A DNA stretch of 64,000 bases from Burkholderia glumae LMG 2196 = ATCC 33617 (GCF_000960995.1 NZ_CP009435.1:3100001-3164000); one strand, 5' to 3'; positions 20,182 to 28,258 are shown, counted from the stretch's first letter. Made by a program: numbers and translations. Notes: generated from the sequence alone by a model not told the origin.

Positions 20182-21108
20182 TCAATAGGCCACCGATTCG
20201 GCGCGCCCACCCCGTATCACTTCAATGCTGCCGCCGTCCGCGGCGCGCGTCATCACGCGCGCCGGCGCCATCCGGCGCGGCGCGGCGGCGGCCGGCGCGT
20301 CCGCCACGCCGCGCGACAGCTCGGCAAGCGACAAGCCTTGCGCCGCGCGCGCCGACGGATCGGCCGCCGTGCCCACGCGCATCGCGACGGTCTGCGTCGC
20401 CACGTCCTCGTCGCGCGGACTGCGCAGTGCGAGCGTCAGGTTGCCGCTCGCCTCGGCCAGCGTCAGCGCGTCGATCTGCGCGGTCGGCACCGCCAGCACG
20501 GCAGTGCGCACCCCGCCCGCGGCGCCGCCGGACGGGTCGCGCGCGGTGGTGGCGTCGCCGAACGCCAGTACCCGGATCTTCGAGAGCAGCAGCTTGGCCT
20601 GCGTCTTCGGAATCTCCGGCCCGCTCGAATTGGTGCCGGGCAGGCCGCCCGCAGCGTCGCGTTTGAGGTTGACGAACACGTCGACGAAGTTGCCGGGGCG
20701 CATGTGGTTGCCGACCGCGTTGTTCTCGTCCACCTTGATCGCGACGGCGCGCTCGCCCGGCTTGACCAGGTCGGCCATGCCCGAGGACAGCGAGCTCTCG
20801 ACCACCGCGGCCTGCTCCGGAATGTCGGCGCTCGGCACCCGGCCGATGATCTGCACCGGGTCGACGAAGGCGCCATCGGGCCGCGCCGCAGCCTGCTGGA
20901 CCCTCAGGCTGCTGGCCGCGATCGGCAGCCCCGCCTTCAGCGGCTGCACGGCCACCACCACCGGCACCAGCTTCGCCTGCGCCGGCTGGCTGCCCTGCAC
21001 GCGCGGCACGGACGACGGCCGGCTGCCCAGCATCCAGGCATAGGCGCCGAGCAAAACTGCGATCGCGATCAGCGCCACCGCGAGGACCTTCGTCAGATTG
21101 TTGGCCAT
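20182..21108 (-). CDS. cpaB: Tad pilus assembly protein CpaB/RcpC
   Basis: A 308-residue protein. The start at 21108 places an N-terminal membrane helix (TKVLAVALIAIAVLLGAYAWMLG) next to the start; the frame upstream to 21240 is not believed coding. Residues ~50-115 form the SAF domain (VVVAVQPLKAGLPIAASSLRVQQ) and the middle reads SGMADLVKPGERAVAIKVDENNAVGNHMRPGNFVDVFVN, typical of CpaB/RcpC, a periplasmic partner of the secretin. It lies 71 bases upstream of cpaC and 172 bases downstream of the tadE-like gene, the longest gap inside the operon. Confidence 0.92.
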   Translation of the reverse strand: MANNLTKVLAVALIAIAVLLGAYAWMLGSRPSSVPRVQGSQPAQAKLVPVVVAVQPLKAGLPIAASSLRVQQAAARPDGAFVDPVQIIGRVPSADIPEQAAVVESSLSSGMADLVKPGERAVAIKVDENNAVGNHMRPGNFVDVFVNLKRDAAGGLPGTNSSGPEIPKTQAKLLLSKIRVLAFGDATTARDPSGGAAGGVRTAVLAVPTAQIDALTLAEASGNLTLALRSPRDEDVATQTVAMRVGTAADPSARAAQGLSLAELSRGVADAPAAAAPRRMAPARVMTRAADGGSIEVIRGGRAESVAY

Positions 21109-21280
21109 GGTTGTTCTGCGAACCTGCGATTCATGAAATCGGGCGTTGCGCGCCTGCCCCGCTGGTATCCGGCCAGTCCGGTTGCGCCCGCTGCCGCTGC
21201 TGTCAATGCCTTTGCCGACGCCGCCCCTGCTGGTTCGCACGCCGCCGGGTCACGGCGCGCCGTGACGCCAACCGGGCCTC

Positions 21281-21751
21281 CTAGATGATGTTGACGGGAC
21301 TGATCTGTACCATGGCCGTCCCCGTCAGCGAATCCGGCACCGGCAGCAGCATGCCGACAAGCGGCAGCGGGGCGATCAGCGGGCTGCTGCTGTAGGGATA
21401 GGTGAGCGTGACCTTGATGCAATACATCGACGAGTCGTAGCTGCAGGTGCCGGCCGGCGTCGACGCGCAACTCACGCCGGTCAGCCAGCCGGTCAGGTGG
21501 GTCGCGGCCGTGCAGGCCGCCGCAGCGCGCGCGGTCAGGGCCGCCTGCGGCGTCGGGCTGATCTGGTAGTTCAGCGCGGCGCGCGCGCCCTCGGTGGCGG
21601 CGAGCGTCAGGTTCTGTTGCGCGGCGAAGATCAGCCCGTAGGTAATGACCGCGTAAAGCACCATGAAGAACGCCGGCAGGATCAGGGCGAATTCGACCGA
21701 CATCGAGCCGCGCTGACTGCGGCGCAGCGGTGCGTGAAGTAGCGGCCTCAT
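21281..21751 (-). CDS. TadE-like minor pilin
   Basis: A 156-residue protein. Start 21751 overlaps the cpaA stop as ATGA, so the two are translationally coupled; the open frame to 22030 lies inside cpaA and is a shadow. The N-terminus RRSQRGSMSVEFALILPAFF has the pseudopilin pattern: a Gly at the cleavage position, Glu five residues later, then a hydrophobic helix. Cleavage by CpaA is expected. The C-terminal part has four Cys, suggesting disulfides. It corresponds to TadE-type minor pilins that co-assemble with Flp. Confidence 0.88.
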   Translation of the reverse strand: MRPLLHAPLRRSQRGSMSVEFALILPAFFMVLYAVITYGLIFAAQQNLTLAATEGARAALNYQISPTPQAALTARAAAACTAATHLTGWLTGVSCASTPAGTCSYDSSMYCIKVTLTYPYSSSPLIAPLPLVGMLLPVPDSLTGTAMVQISPVNII

Positions 21752-22248
21752 CGCAAATTCCCCGTAACGATCAGATATATCAACCACGCGGCCGCCGCTA
21801 TGACGAGAAACGCCGCATAAGGCGAACCGCGACGCGCACCGAGCGCCAATGTCGGCGACCCGCGCTGCCACAATGCCCCGATCGGCGTACGGGTCCAGTA
21901 CATCATGCCGAGCACGTGAATCAACGCCGCCAGACTCGCGGCAATCCAGCACCAGAACAAACCCTGAAATCCGCACCACAACCCGAGCACAGTAAATACC
22001 TTCACATCTGCAGCCCCCATCAGGCGGCATGCGAAAAACGGAAACAATCCGACGAATCCGATCACGGCCCCGATTACCGCCTCGACCGGTGTTATGCCAA
22101 ACGGGTTGTAGCGGCTAATGGTCGATACCATTCCGCAGATCAAACCGGCCACTACCAAAGAATTGGGAATACGCCGATAACGAATATCACCAGCCGCAAC
22201 CATCGTGACCCACGCCAGGAATACCGCGACGCTCAAAATCAGAATCAT
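21748..22248 (-). CDS. cpaA: Flp prepilin peptidase CpaA/TadV
   Basis: A 166-residue integral membrane aspartic protease. The two catalytic aspartates are visible: DIRYRRIPN (near residue 21) and the GxxD motif in MGAADVKVF (near residue 80). Around them are five or six hydrophobic segments. Length is normal for the short CpaA/TadV form, which lacks the methylase domain of PilD. It processes Flp and TadE-type pilins. It starts 83 bases after flp and ends in a 4-base overlap with the tadE-like gene. Confidence 0.93.
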   Translation of the reverse strand: MILILSVAVFLAWVTMVAAGDIRYRRIPNSLVVAGLICGMVSTISRYNPFGITPVEAVIGAVIGFVGLFPFFACRLMGAADVKVFTVLGLWCGFQGLFWCWIAASLAALIHVLGMMYWTRTPIGALWQRGSPTLALGARRGSPYAAFLVIAAAAWLIYLIVTGNLR

Positions 22249-22331
22249 TCCGATTCTCGAAAGGCGGGCACGGCAAATGCGGGCGCCGAACCGGCGACCC
22301 GCGCATCCGCATGCGGAACAGCAGGATCGGG

Positions 22332-22529
22332 TTAGCTGCTCGAGCCGCCGGTGGCGGCGCCAAGCCCGGTGAGCTTGCCGGCGATATAGCTGAATGCGTT
22401 GGAAATGCCGCCCGACAGGACGCCGACGGCCGCGACGAGTGCCACTGCCATCAGGCCCGCGATGAGACCGTATTCGACAGCGGTAACCCCGTCTTCTTCC
22501 TTGAGGAAGCGATTGATGAGTGCGTTCAT
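22332..22529 (-). CDS. flp: Flp major pilin precursor
   Basis: A 65-residue prepilin. Start 22529 has GAGGAT nine bases upstream. The leader MNALINRFLKEEDG ends at the cleavage Gly; the mature end begins VTAVEYGLIAGLMAVALVA with Glu5-Tyr6, the Flp signature. The mature pilin is about 51 residues, ending in a Gly/Ser-rich tail. It is first in the Tad operon, so its promoter must lie in the 653-bp region upstream. I found no sigma-54 GG-N10-GC box facing flp there. Confidence 0.95.
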   Translation of the reverse strand: MNALINRFLKEEDGVTAVEYGLIAGLMAVALVAAVGVLSGGISNAFSYIAGKLTGLGAATGGSSS

Positions 22530-22927
22530 GTTAATCCTCGTGCCTTGAGTTTCGTGGGCCTGATGCACTTGGCATGTTTGACCGTCCAACCGTCACCGGC
22601 TTCGACGTCCGGATCCGATCACTTCTTTATAGCTCGTTTTTCCACGAGCCCTTCACCTTTTCGATGTCGTTTAACAATCTTCCAATTGTTTCAACAGGCA
22701 CCTTCACGTCTCGATCGTGATGCACCGGGAACGCGTTCCTACAAATCTTAAAGCCGAACGCCTTTTCTTTTCAACTTTTTTATGGATTTCTCGGCCGACA
22801 GTTGCTCTCACGACCACATTTTTACTAGCTTTCGATGGAACCCCCATAAGGGCTTACGATAGGTTAGATCAACCCGCCTAATCCTCGGTGAAACAATCGT
22901 TCGAGTGAATCGTTTGCCCGCACCTCA

Positions 22928-22971
22928 CGTTACGCGCAGCGCGTAACGGCAAGCTCGTGACGTTACGTTAC
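22928..22971. promoter_or_regulatory. Candidate enhancer (UAS): CGTTAC inverted and direct repeats
   Basis: A palindrome CGTTACGCGC-A-GCGCGTAACG (10-bp arms, 22928-22948) is followed 12 bases later by two overlapping direct half-sites CGTTACGTTAC (22961-22971). It lies about 145-190 bases upstream of the -24 element at 23118, a normal distance for an enhancer-binding protein site. The same half-sites recur at 60480-60505 beside another sigma-54 box. That it is an EBP site is inference. Confidence 0.6.
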
Positions 22972-23116
22972 GTTCCTCGCATATCGCACTTCGACGCCCC
23001 GGCATTCGGCTCGCTTGAGAATCGGATTTAGCAAACGTTAAACCAAGATACAGCAAGGCTTGGCGGCCTGCGGAATATCGCCAGGCAGCGACTTTCGCAT
23101 CGACTTTTCAATCGGG

Positions 23117-23132
23117 TGGCACGAGTGTTGCA
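23117..23132 (+). promoter_or_regulatory. Sigma-54 (-24/-12) promoter of the lipoprotein-TpsB operon
   Basis: TGGCACGAGTGTTGCA matches the sigma-54 consensus TGGCACGNNNNTTGCW at every specified base, with the GG and GC doublets exactly ten bases apart. Transcription would start near 23143, giving a leader of about 40 bases before the ATG at 23183. No competing sigma-70 promoter was evident. Confidence 0.85.
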
Positions 23133-23182
23133 GAGTGTATCTCGCGGTAACACAGATCACACAACACCACTGCGAGGACGAC

Positions 23183-24883
23183 ATGGATACCCAAACGATT
23201 ACCCAAGGCATGCTCCGGACCACGCTGATCGCGGCCACCGCGGCAGCCATGCTTTCCCTCTCCGCCTGCGGCGGTTCCGGTTCGCTGAGCCAGGGCACCG
23301 GCGGCTCGAGCTCCGGCACTTCCGGCACTTCCGGCACGAATACGCCGCAAGGCACGGGCTCCTCCTCGGGTATCAGCGGCACCTCGTCGTCCGGCACCAG
23401 CTCCGGCACCAGCGGCACCTCCTCGTCGGGCACCAGTTCCGGCACCAGCGGCACCTCGTCGTCGGGCAGCAGCGGCACCTCCTCGTCCGGCACCAGCGGC
23501 ACGAGTTCGAGCAACGCGGTAGGCAGCGTGGTCGCCAGTACCAGCAACGTGGTGTCGAGCGTCGGCACCACCGTGTCGGGCCTCGGCACGGTGATCGGCA
23601 GCCAGTCGGTGCCGGGCCTCGGCAGCGCGCCGACCCAGGCGCTCGGCAGCGTGGTGGGCAGTGTCGGCGGCGCGGTCAGCGCGCTCGGCAACGGCCTCGC
23701 GGGCGGGCTCGGCCAGCTCGGCGCGACCGCCAACCCGCTCGGCACCACGCTCGGCTCGACCGGCAACGTGGTGTCGCAGCTCGGCAACGCCGTGACCGGC
23801 ACCGGCAACCTCGTGACGAGCCTGGGCAGCGGCCCGCTCACGCCGCTCGCCCCGGTCACCTCGACCGTCGGCGGCCTGGTCTCGACGCTCGGCACCACGG
23901 TGGCCAACGGCGGCGCGACGCTCGGCAACGTATTGAGCACCGGTCCCGTGCAGCAGATCACGCAGACCGTCAGCTCGGCGATCACGCCGATCACCGCGGT
24001 GGTCGCCAACACGACGCAGACGGTCGGCAACGCGACCGGACTGGGCGCGCCGGTCAACACGCTGCTGGGCACGATCGGCGGCAGCCTGAACCAGGCCGGC
24101 TCGCTGATCGCCACGAAGGGCGGCGGCAACCCCGTCACCGCGGGCCTCGGCTCGACCGTGTCGGCCACCGGCAACACCGTCGCCTCGCTCGGCGGCCTGG
24201 TCACGGGCGGCAGCGGCGGCAACCCGCTGGCACCGGTCAGCTCGGTGGTGGGCGGCCTCGCCAACACGCTCGGCGGCCTCGGCGGCACCAGCGGCGGCAG
24301 CGGCCCGCTGGCACCGGTCACCGGGCTCGTTTCGTCGGTTACCGGCGCGCTCGGCGGCGTCACGGGCGGGGCCGCAGGCGGTAGCGCGAGCGGCCTGCTG
24401 GCACCCGTCACGGGTCTCGCCTCGTCGGTCACCGGCGCACTCGGCGGCGCCACGGGCGGGGCCGCAGGCGGCGCCGCGGGCGGTGCGCTGGCACCCGTCA
24501 CCGGGCTCGTCTCGTCGGTCACCGGCGCGCTCGGCGGCGCCACGGGCGGGGCTGCAGGCGGCGCCGCGGGCGGCGCGCTGGCACCCGTCACCGGGCTCGT
24601 CTCGTCGGTCACCGGCGCACTCGGCGGCGCCACGGGAGGCGGCTCGGCGGGCGGCAGCGCCAGTGGCCTGCTCGCGCCGGTCACCGGCGTGCTGGCGGGC
24701 GTGACGGGCGCAGCGGGCGGTGCGGCCGCCGGCGCGACCAGCGCCGCCACCTCCGGCGCGGCCACGGTCGCGACCGGCCTGAGCGGGTCGAGCAACGGCG
24801 CCGCGACGAAAGGCTCGGGCGGCGGCCTGCTGGCACCCGTGACCTCGCTGGTGGGCGGGCTGCTCGGCGGCGGCAAGAAATAA
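23183..24883 (+). CDS. Gly/Ser/Thr/Ala-rich surface lipoprotein A, with 30-residue tandem repeats
   Basis: A 566-residue protein. ATG 23183 begins a lipoprotein signal (MLSLSAC lipobox, Cys ~30, Gly at +2, which fits outer-membrane sorting). Residues ~35-110 are a Ser/Gly/Thr stalk of GTSSSGTSSG-like units. The middle is built of V/L/G/S/T segments such as LGSVVGSVGGAVSALGNGLAGGLGQLG. Residues ~376-495 are four tandem copies of a ~30-residue unit, LAPVTGLVSSVTGALGG plus a Gly/Ala spacer. After Asp2 I see no acidic, His or aromatic residue, and only a few Lys. Similar proteins are often labelled collagen-like, but there is no Gly-X-Y repeat. It heads a sigma-54-driven unit with a paralogue and a TpsB transporter. 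An adhesive or matrix role is inferred. Confidence 0.85.
   Translation: MDTQTITQGMLRTTLIAATAAAMLSLSACGGSGSLSQGTGGSSSGTSGTSGTNTPQGTGSSSGISGTSSSGTSSGTSGTSSSGTSSGTSGTSSSGSSGTSSSGTSGTSSSNAVGSVVASTSNVVSSVGTTVSGLGTVIGSQSVPGLGSAPTQALGSVVGSVGGAVSALGNGLAGGLGQLGATANPLGTTLGSTGNVVSQLGNAVTGTGNLVTSLGSGPLTPLAPVTSTVGGLVSTLGTTVANGGATLGNVLSTGPVQQITQTVSSAITPITAVVANTTQTVGNATGLGAPVNTLLGTIGGSLNQAGSLIATKGGGNPVTAGLGSTVSATGNTVASLGGLVTGGSGGNPLAPVSSVVGGLANTLGGLGGTSGGSGPLAPVTGLVSSVTGALGGVTGGAAGGSASGLLAPVTGLASSVTGALGGATGGAAGGAAGGALAPVTGLVSSVTGALGGATGGAAGGAAGGALAPVTGLVSSVTGALGGATGGGSAGGSASGLLAPVTGVLAGVTGAAGGAAAGATSAATSGAATVATGLSGSSNGAATKGSGGGLLAPVTSLVGGLLGGGKK
24308..24670 (+). repeat. Four in-frame tandem repeats of 90-93 bp
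   Basis: Units start at 24308, 24398, 24488 and 24578 and each begin CTGGCACC(G/C)GTCAC, coding LAPVTGL(V/A)SSVTGALGG(V/A)TGG and a variable Gly/Ala/Ser spacer. The second and third copies are almost identical at DNA level; the fourth is 93 bases. A partial unit (LLAPVTGVLAGVTG) follows at about 24671. Exact period and near identity suggest copy number could vary between strains. Confidence 0.9.
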
Positions 24884-24930
24884 CGGCGTTTCGTCGGTCA
24901 AGTCAATCAAATCGCGTCAGGAGACCCATC

Positions 24931-26301
24931 ATGCAACCGATTCACCCGCTCTCTTCCCCGACCGCCTCGTCGGCGCTGCGCACTTGGCGGCTCGCGCTGA
25001 CCGTGGCGGCGGCGGCCACCCTGTCCGCGCTGGCCGCCTGCGGCGGCAGCGATATGACGACGCAGGCAGGCACCGGCGGCAGCAATGTTCCGCAATCGAC
25101 CGGCACCGGCAGCGGCGTCACCTCGCCGTCGAGCAGCGGCACCAGCGGCGTGCTGACCACCACCGGGCAGACCATCGGCGATCTCGGCACCACCGTCGGC
25201 TCGGTGACGATTCCGGGCGTGAGCAGCGGCGTCACGCAGGGCCTCGGCAACACCGTGTCGAGCCTCGGCAGCGTGGTCAACGCGGCAGCCGACGCACTGA
25301 GCAGCGGGCTCGGCCAGACCGGCACGACCGCCAATCCGGTCGGCACCACGGTCGCCGGGCTCGGCAGCGTGGTCAGCGCGGCTGGCACCACGGTAGCGGG
25401 CCTCGGCCAGACCGTCGATTCGCTCGGCACCGGCCAGCTCTCGGCCCTGGCGCCGCTCACCACGCCGCTCGGCACGCTGCTGAACACCACCGCCAACGGC
25501 GTGGAAGCCGGCGGCACGATGCTCGGCAACGTGCTGTCGTCGAGCCAGGTCCAAGCGGTCACGCAACCGCTCAGTTCGGCCATCACGCCGATCGTCACGA
25601 CGGCCGGCCAGGCCACCCAGACGGCCGGCTCGGCCACCGGCCTCGGCGCGCCGGTTTCGGGCCTGCTGCAGCAGTTGGGCGGCGCGGTCGCGTCGGCCGG
25701 CACGCAGCTCGGCAGCACCTCGTCGCAGCCGCTGGTCGGCGACGCGGGCAAGCTCGTGAGCTCGCTCGGCAACACCGTCACCAACGCGGGCGGGCTGGTC
25801 GACGCATCCGGCCCGAACGGCGCGCAACCGGTGGCCGGCCTGATCACGAGCCTGGTCGGCAGTTCGAGCGTGACGGTCGCCAATGGCGCATCGGCGTCGG
25901 GCGGCGGCGCGAGCAACCCGCTCAGCGGCCTGCTCGGCTCGCTGACGGGTTCGCTCGGCGGCGCCACGGGCGGCGCGAGCGGGCCGCTGGCGCCGGTCAC
26001 GGGGCTCGTCTCGACCGTCACGGGCACGCTTGGTTCGGCCACGAGTGGCGCCACCGGCACAGGTGGGACGAATCCGCTCGCGCCCGCCACCGGTTTGCTC
26101 AATACTGTCACCGGCGCACTCGGCAGTGCCGCGGGCGGCACGACGTCCGGCTCGCCAGCGGGCTCGCTGCTCTCGCCGGTCACGTCGCTGGTCGGCTCGG
26201 TCGCCTCGACGGCGGGCTCGGGCACCTCGGGCGGCAATTCGACGGGCCTGCTGGCACCGGTCACCGGGTTGCTGGGCACGCTGGGCAGCGCCGGGAAGTA
26301 A
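24931..26301 (+). CDS. Gly/Ser/Thr/Ala-rich surface lipoprotein B, paralogue of A
   Basis: A 456-residue protein with AGGAG about 10 bases before the ATG. The signal ends in LSALAAC (Cys ~37, Gly at +2). Its order of segments parallels lipoprotein A: GLGNTVSSLGSVVNAAADALSSGLGQTGTTANPVGTTV, SSAITPIVTTAGQATQTAGSATGLGAPVSGLL, and C-terminal LAPVTGLVSTVTG units. This shows the two arose by duplication. B lacks the Ser-rich stalk and the perfect tandem repeats, and keeps a few acidic residues. It starts 47 bases after A, in the same transcript. Function is inferred only from context: a surface-exposed or secreted partner of the downstream TpsB. Confidence 0.83.
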   Translation: MQPIHPLSSPTASSALRTWRLALTVAAAATLSALAACGGSDMTTQAGTGGSNVPQSTGTGSGVTSPSSSGTSGVLTTTGQTIGDLGTTVGSVTIPGVSSGVTQGLGNTVSSLGSVVNAAADALSSGLGQTGTTANPVGTTVAGLGSVVSAAGTTVAGLGQTVDSLGTGQLSALAPLTTPLGTLLNTTANGVEAGGTMLGNVLSSSQVQAVTQPLSSAITPIVTTAGQATQTAGSATGLGAPVSGLLQQLGGAVASAGTQLGSTSSQPLVGDAGKLVSSLGNTVTNAGGLVDASGPNGAQPVAGLITSLVGSSSVTVANGASASGGGASNPLSGLLGSLTGSLGGATGGASGPLAPVTGLVSTVTGTLGSATSGATGTGGTNPLAPATGLLNTVTGALGSAAGGTTSGSPAGSLLSPVTSLVGSVASTAGSGTSGGNSTGLLAPVTGLLGTLGSAGK

Positions 26302-26358
26302 TGGCGGCAAACGTCCGTGCCGGCGGGAGGCGCGGGCGGTCATCACAGGTTGCATGAG

Positions 26359-26388
26359 ACGGAGGGCATCGCTCGCGATGTCCTCCGT
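26359..26388 (+). terminator. Terminator-like hairpin between lipoprotein B and tpsB
   Basis: A 12-bp stem with one G-T pair (26359-26370 with 26377-26388, loop GCTCGC) in the 135-base gap before tpsB, followed only by TT. It may reduce rather than stop read-through, giving less transporter than lipoprotein, or act as an mRNA-processing stem. Confidence 0.5.
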
Positions 26389-26436
26389 TTGCAGTGGAAA
26401 ACTAAAAAGCAGCAGGCCTACGAGGACTCACCGACA

Positions 26437-28119
26437 ATGCAAACCCCGAAACAGGTTTGGACGCTGCTGTGCGCGCTCGCCGCGACGGCCGCCGCTCCCG
26501 CCCAGGCGCAGACCCGCCCCGCCGGCAACCCGCTCGAATCGCTGCCGCAGATCAGCCCGCCCCAGCGCGCCGCCGTCACGGTCCAGGTCGAGCCGCAGGC
26601 GCAGCAGGTGCAGCAGTTGCTCGCGCGCCATCTCACGCCGGCCACGATCCGCATCGAAGGCGTCAGATCGATTCCGTTCGAGGAGGTATCGGCGCGCTTC
26701 ACGCCGCTCGTGGGCAAGGACATCACGATAGGACAACTGATCGAAACCGCGAACGGCGTGACCAAGCTCTACCAGGACCGCAGCTACGCCCTGTCGTTCG
26801 CGTTCGTGCCGGCGCAGACTTTCGAGGACGGCGTGGTGAGGATCACGGTGGTCGAGGGCTTCGTGTCCGACGTGCAGATCACCGGCAACCCCGGCGCGAT
26901 GGAGTCGAAGCTGCGCGCGGTGGCCGCGCACATCACCGCCGACCGGCCGCTGCGGCGCGCCACGTTCGAGCGCTACGTGAACACTTTCGGCCTGCTGCCC
27001 GGCATCACCGTGAAGGCCAACGTGCCGCCGCCGCAGAACACCGACGGCGCGACCACCCTCTCGCTCGACGTCAAGCGCAAGCCGATCAACGTGAGCAGCG
27101 GCATCGCCACCAGCAATCCCGGCGTGCAGGGGCTGTTTACCGTGACCGAAAGCGGCCTGACCTCGCTCGGTGAGCAACTGAGCCTGTCGGCGCTCGCGCC
27201 CAAAGGCCCGAACAACGTGACCTACGTGGCGGCAAGCGGTTCGGTGCCGATCGGCAGCAATGGCCTCACGGCGCGCGTCGACGCGAGCCATTACCGCGGC
27301 AACCCGAGCGACAACCCGGGCCTGCCCTCCTACGTGAAGCGCACCGTGGTCAACGACAAGCTCGGCGTTTCCGCCTCGTACCCGATCCTGCTGAACAACC
27401 AGCGCAGCCTGCTCGCCACGGTGTCCGGCTACGCCTCGCACAGCGAAGACCAGTACCGGAACCAGATCGGCGGCCAGTTCATCGGCCTGCGCTCGCAGGT
27501 GCGCGTGCTGCAGGCGCAGATGGACTTCACCAACGTGCGGCCGACCTCGGTCACCAAGGTCAGCCTCAACGTCGCAAAGGCGTTCGACATTCTCGGCGCG
27601 TCGAAATCGGCCGACACCAACATCGCCGGCTCGACGCCGAGCAACCCGGCCTCGATCACCTTCGTGCGCACCGGCGCGACGCTCGTGCAGACCAACGAGT
27701 GGCCGCTCAAGATCGGCACCACGCTGCAGTTCACGGGCCAGTTCAGCCCGGTCTCGCTGCCCACCACCGAGCAGATCGCGTTCGGCGCGCAGCGCTTCGC
27801 GCTCGGCTACGAGCCCGGCGAAACCTCGGGCGATTCGGGTTGGGGCATGTCCGCCGAGATCAACCGCTCGTTCGCGCTCGGCCTTGCCTACCTGAAGTCG
27901 ATCACGCCTTACATCGCCTATGACATGGCGCGCGTCTATCTGCATGCCGGCACGCCACAGCCGAACCGGCTCTCGTCGGTCGGCCTCGGCGTGCGCGTGT
28001 CGGACGGCCAGCACTACAACATCGACGTCTCGGTCGCGAAGCCGATCGGCGACGCGCCGATCGAAAGCGCCTCGCGCAGCCCGCGCGTCAATGCGTCGTT
28101 CTCCTATCAGTTGAATTGA
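26437..28119 (+). CDS. TpsB/FhaC/ShlB-type outer-membrane transporter
   Basis: A 560-residue protein. The ATG at 26437 starts a signal peptide (QVWTLLCALAATAAAPAQAQ); the frame to 26317 is not coding. Residues ~70-150 form POTRA 1 (IRIEGVRSIPFEEVSARFTPLVGKDIT) and POTRA 2 follows (SYALSFAFVPAQTFEDGVVRITVVEGFV). The C-terminal ~330 residues are a beta-barrel ending SFSYQLN. The barrel loop-6 region reads RFALGYEPGETSGDSGWG, where most TpsB/Omp85 proteins have (V/I)RG(Y/F): the Arg appears replaced. No TpsA exoprotein with a TPS signal domain is present here; its operon partners are two repeat lipoproteins, which are the candidate cargoes. Confidence 0.88.
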   Translation: MQTPKQVWTLLCALAATAAAPAQAQTRPAGNPLESLPQISPPQRAAVTVQVEPQAQQVQQLLARHLTPATIRIEGVRSIPFEEVSARFTPLVGKDITIGQLIETANGVTKLYQDRSYALSFAFVPAQTFEDGVVRITVVEGFVSDVQITGNPGAMESKLRAVAAHITADRPLRRATFERYVNTFGLLPGITVKANVPPPQNTDGATTLSLDVKRKPINVSSGIATSNPGVQGLFTVTESGLTSLGEQLSLSALAPKGPNNVTYVAASGSVPIGSNGLTARVDASHYRGNPSDNPGLPSYVKRTVVNDKLGVSASYPILLNNQRSLLATVSGYASHSEDQYRNQIGGQFIGLRSQVRVLQAQMDFTNVRPTSVTKVSLNVAKAFDILGASKSADTNIAGSTPSNPASITFVRTGATLVQTNEWPLKIGTTLQFTGQFSPVSLPTTEQIAFGAQRFALGYEPGETSGDSGWGMSAEINRSFALGLAYLKSITPYIAYDMARVYLHAGTPQPNRLSSVGLGVRVSDGQHYNIDVSVAKPIGDAPIESASRSPRVNASFSYQLN

Positions 28120-28131
28120 TTCCGGCGGGCG

Positions 28132-28172
28132 GCCGCGTCGATTAGAGGCACCTCTATCAAACGCGGCGGCCT
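28132..28172 (+). terminator. Possible terminator after tpsB
   Basis: Nested inverted repeats 12 bases after the tpsB stop: an outer 7-bp stem (28132-28138 with 28161-28167) and an inner perfect TAGAGG-CA-CCTCTA (28143-28156), then GGCCTCTTTC. No clean T-run, so only moderate support. Confidence 0.4.
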
Positions 28173-28258
28173 CTTTCACGTATGCTCAGCGAAGGCTCCC
28201 GGCCCTTGCGAGGCGCGGGAATCGCCACAAAAAGACAACGCACTCAAGGAGGAAGACA

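Larger units (their letters stand above)
22530..23182. other. Divergent regulatory region between flp and the lipoprotein-TpsB operon
   Basis: 653 bases, clearly AT-richer than the surroundings between about 22620 and 22920. It holds a CGTTAC/GTAACG repeat cluster (22928-22971) and a perfect sigma-54 box facing right (23117-23132). Scanning every GC-N10-CC in 22530-22930 gave no sigma-54 box facing flp, so the Tad operon promoter is probably of another type or very degenerate. No ORF looks real here. Confidence 0.7.

Noticed and set aside
22539..22554. AGGCACG close to the flp start as a sigma-54 box
   Set aside because: The -12 GC is missing and the site overlaps the ribosome-binding site and start codon of flp.
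24308..24670. Tandem repeats as a CRISPR array
   Set aside because: The units are contiguous without unique spacers, are in frame, and code for a repeated protein segment.
23183..26301. True collagen (Gly-X-Y) repeats in the lipoproteins
   Set aside because: Gly is not spaced every third residue; the repeats are LAPVTGL...GALGG units.
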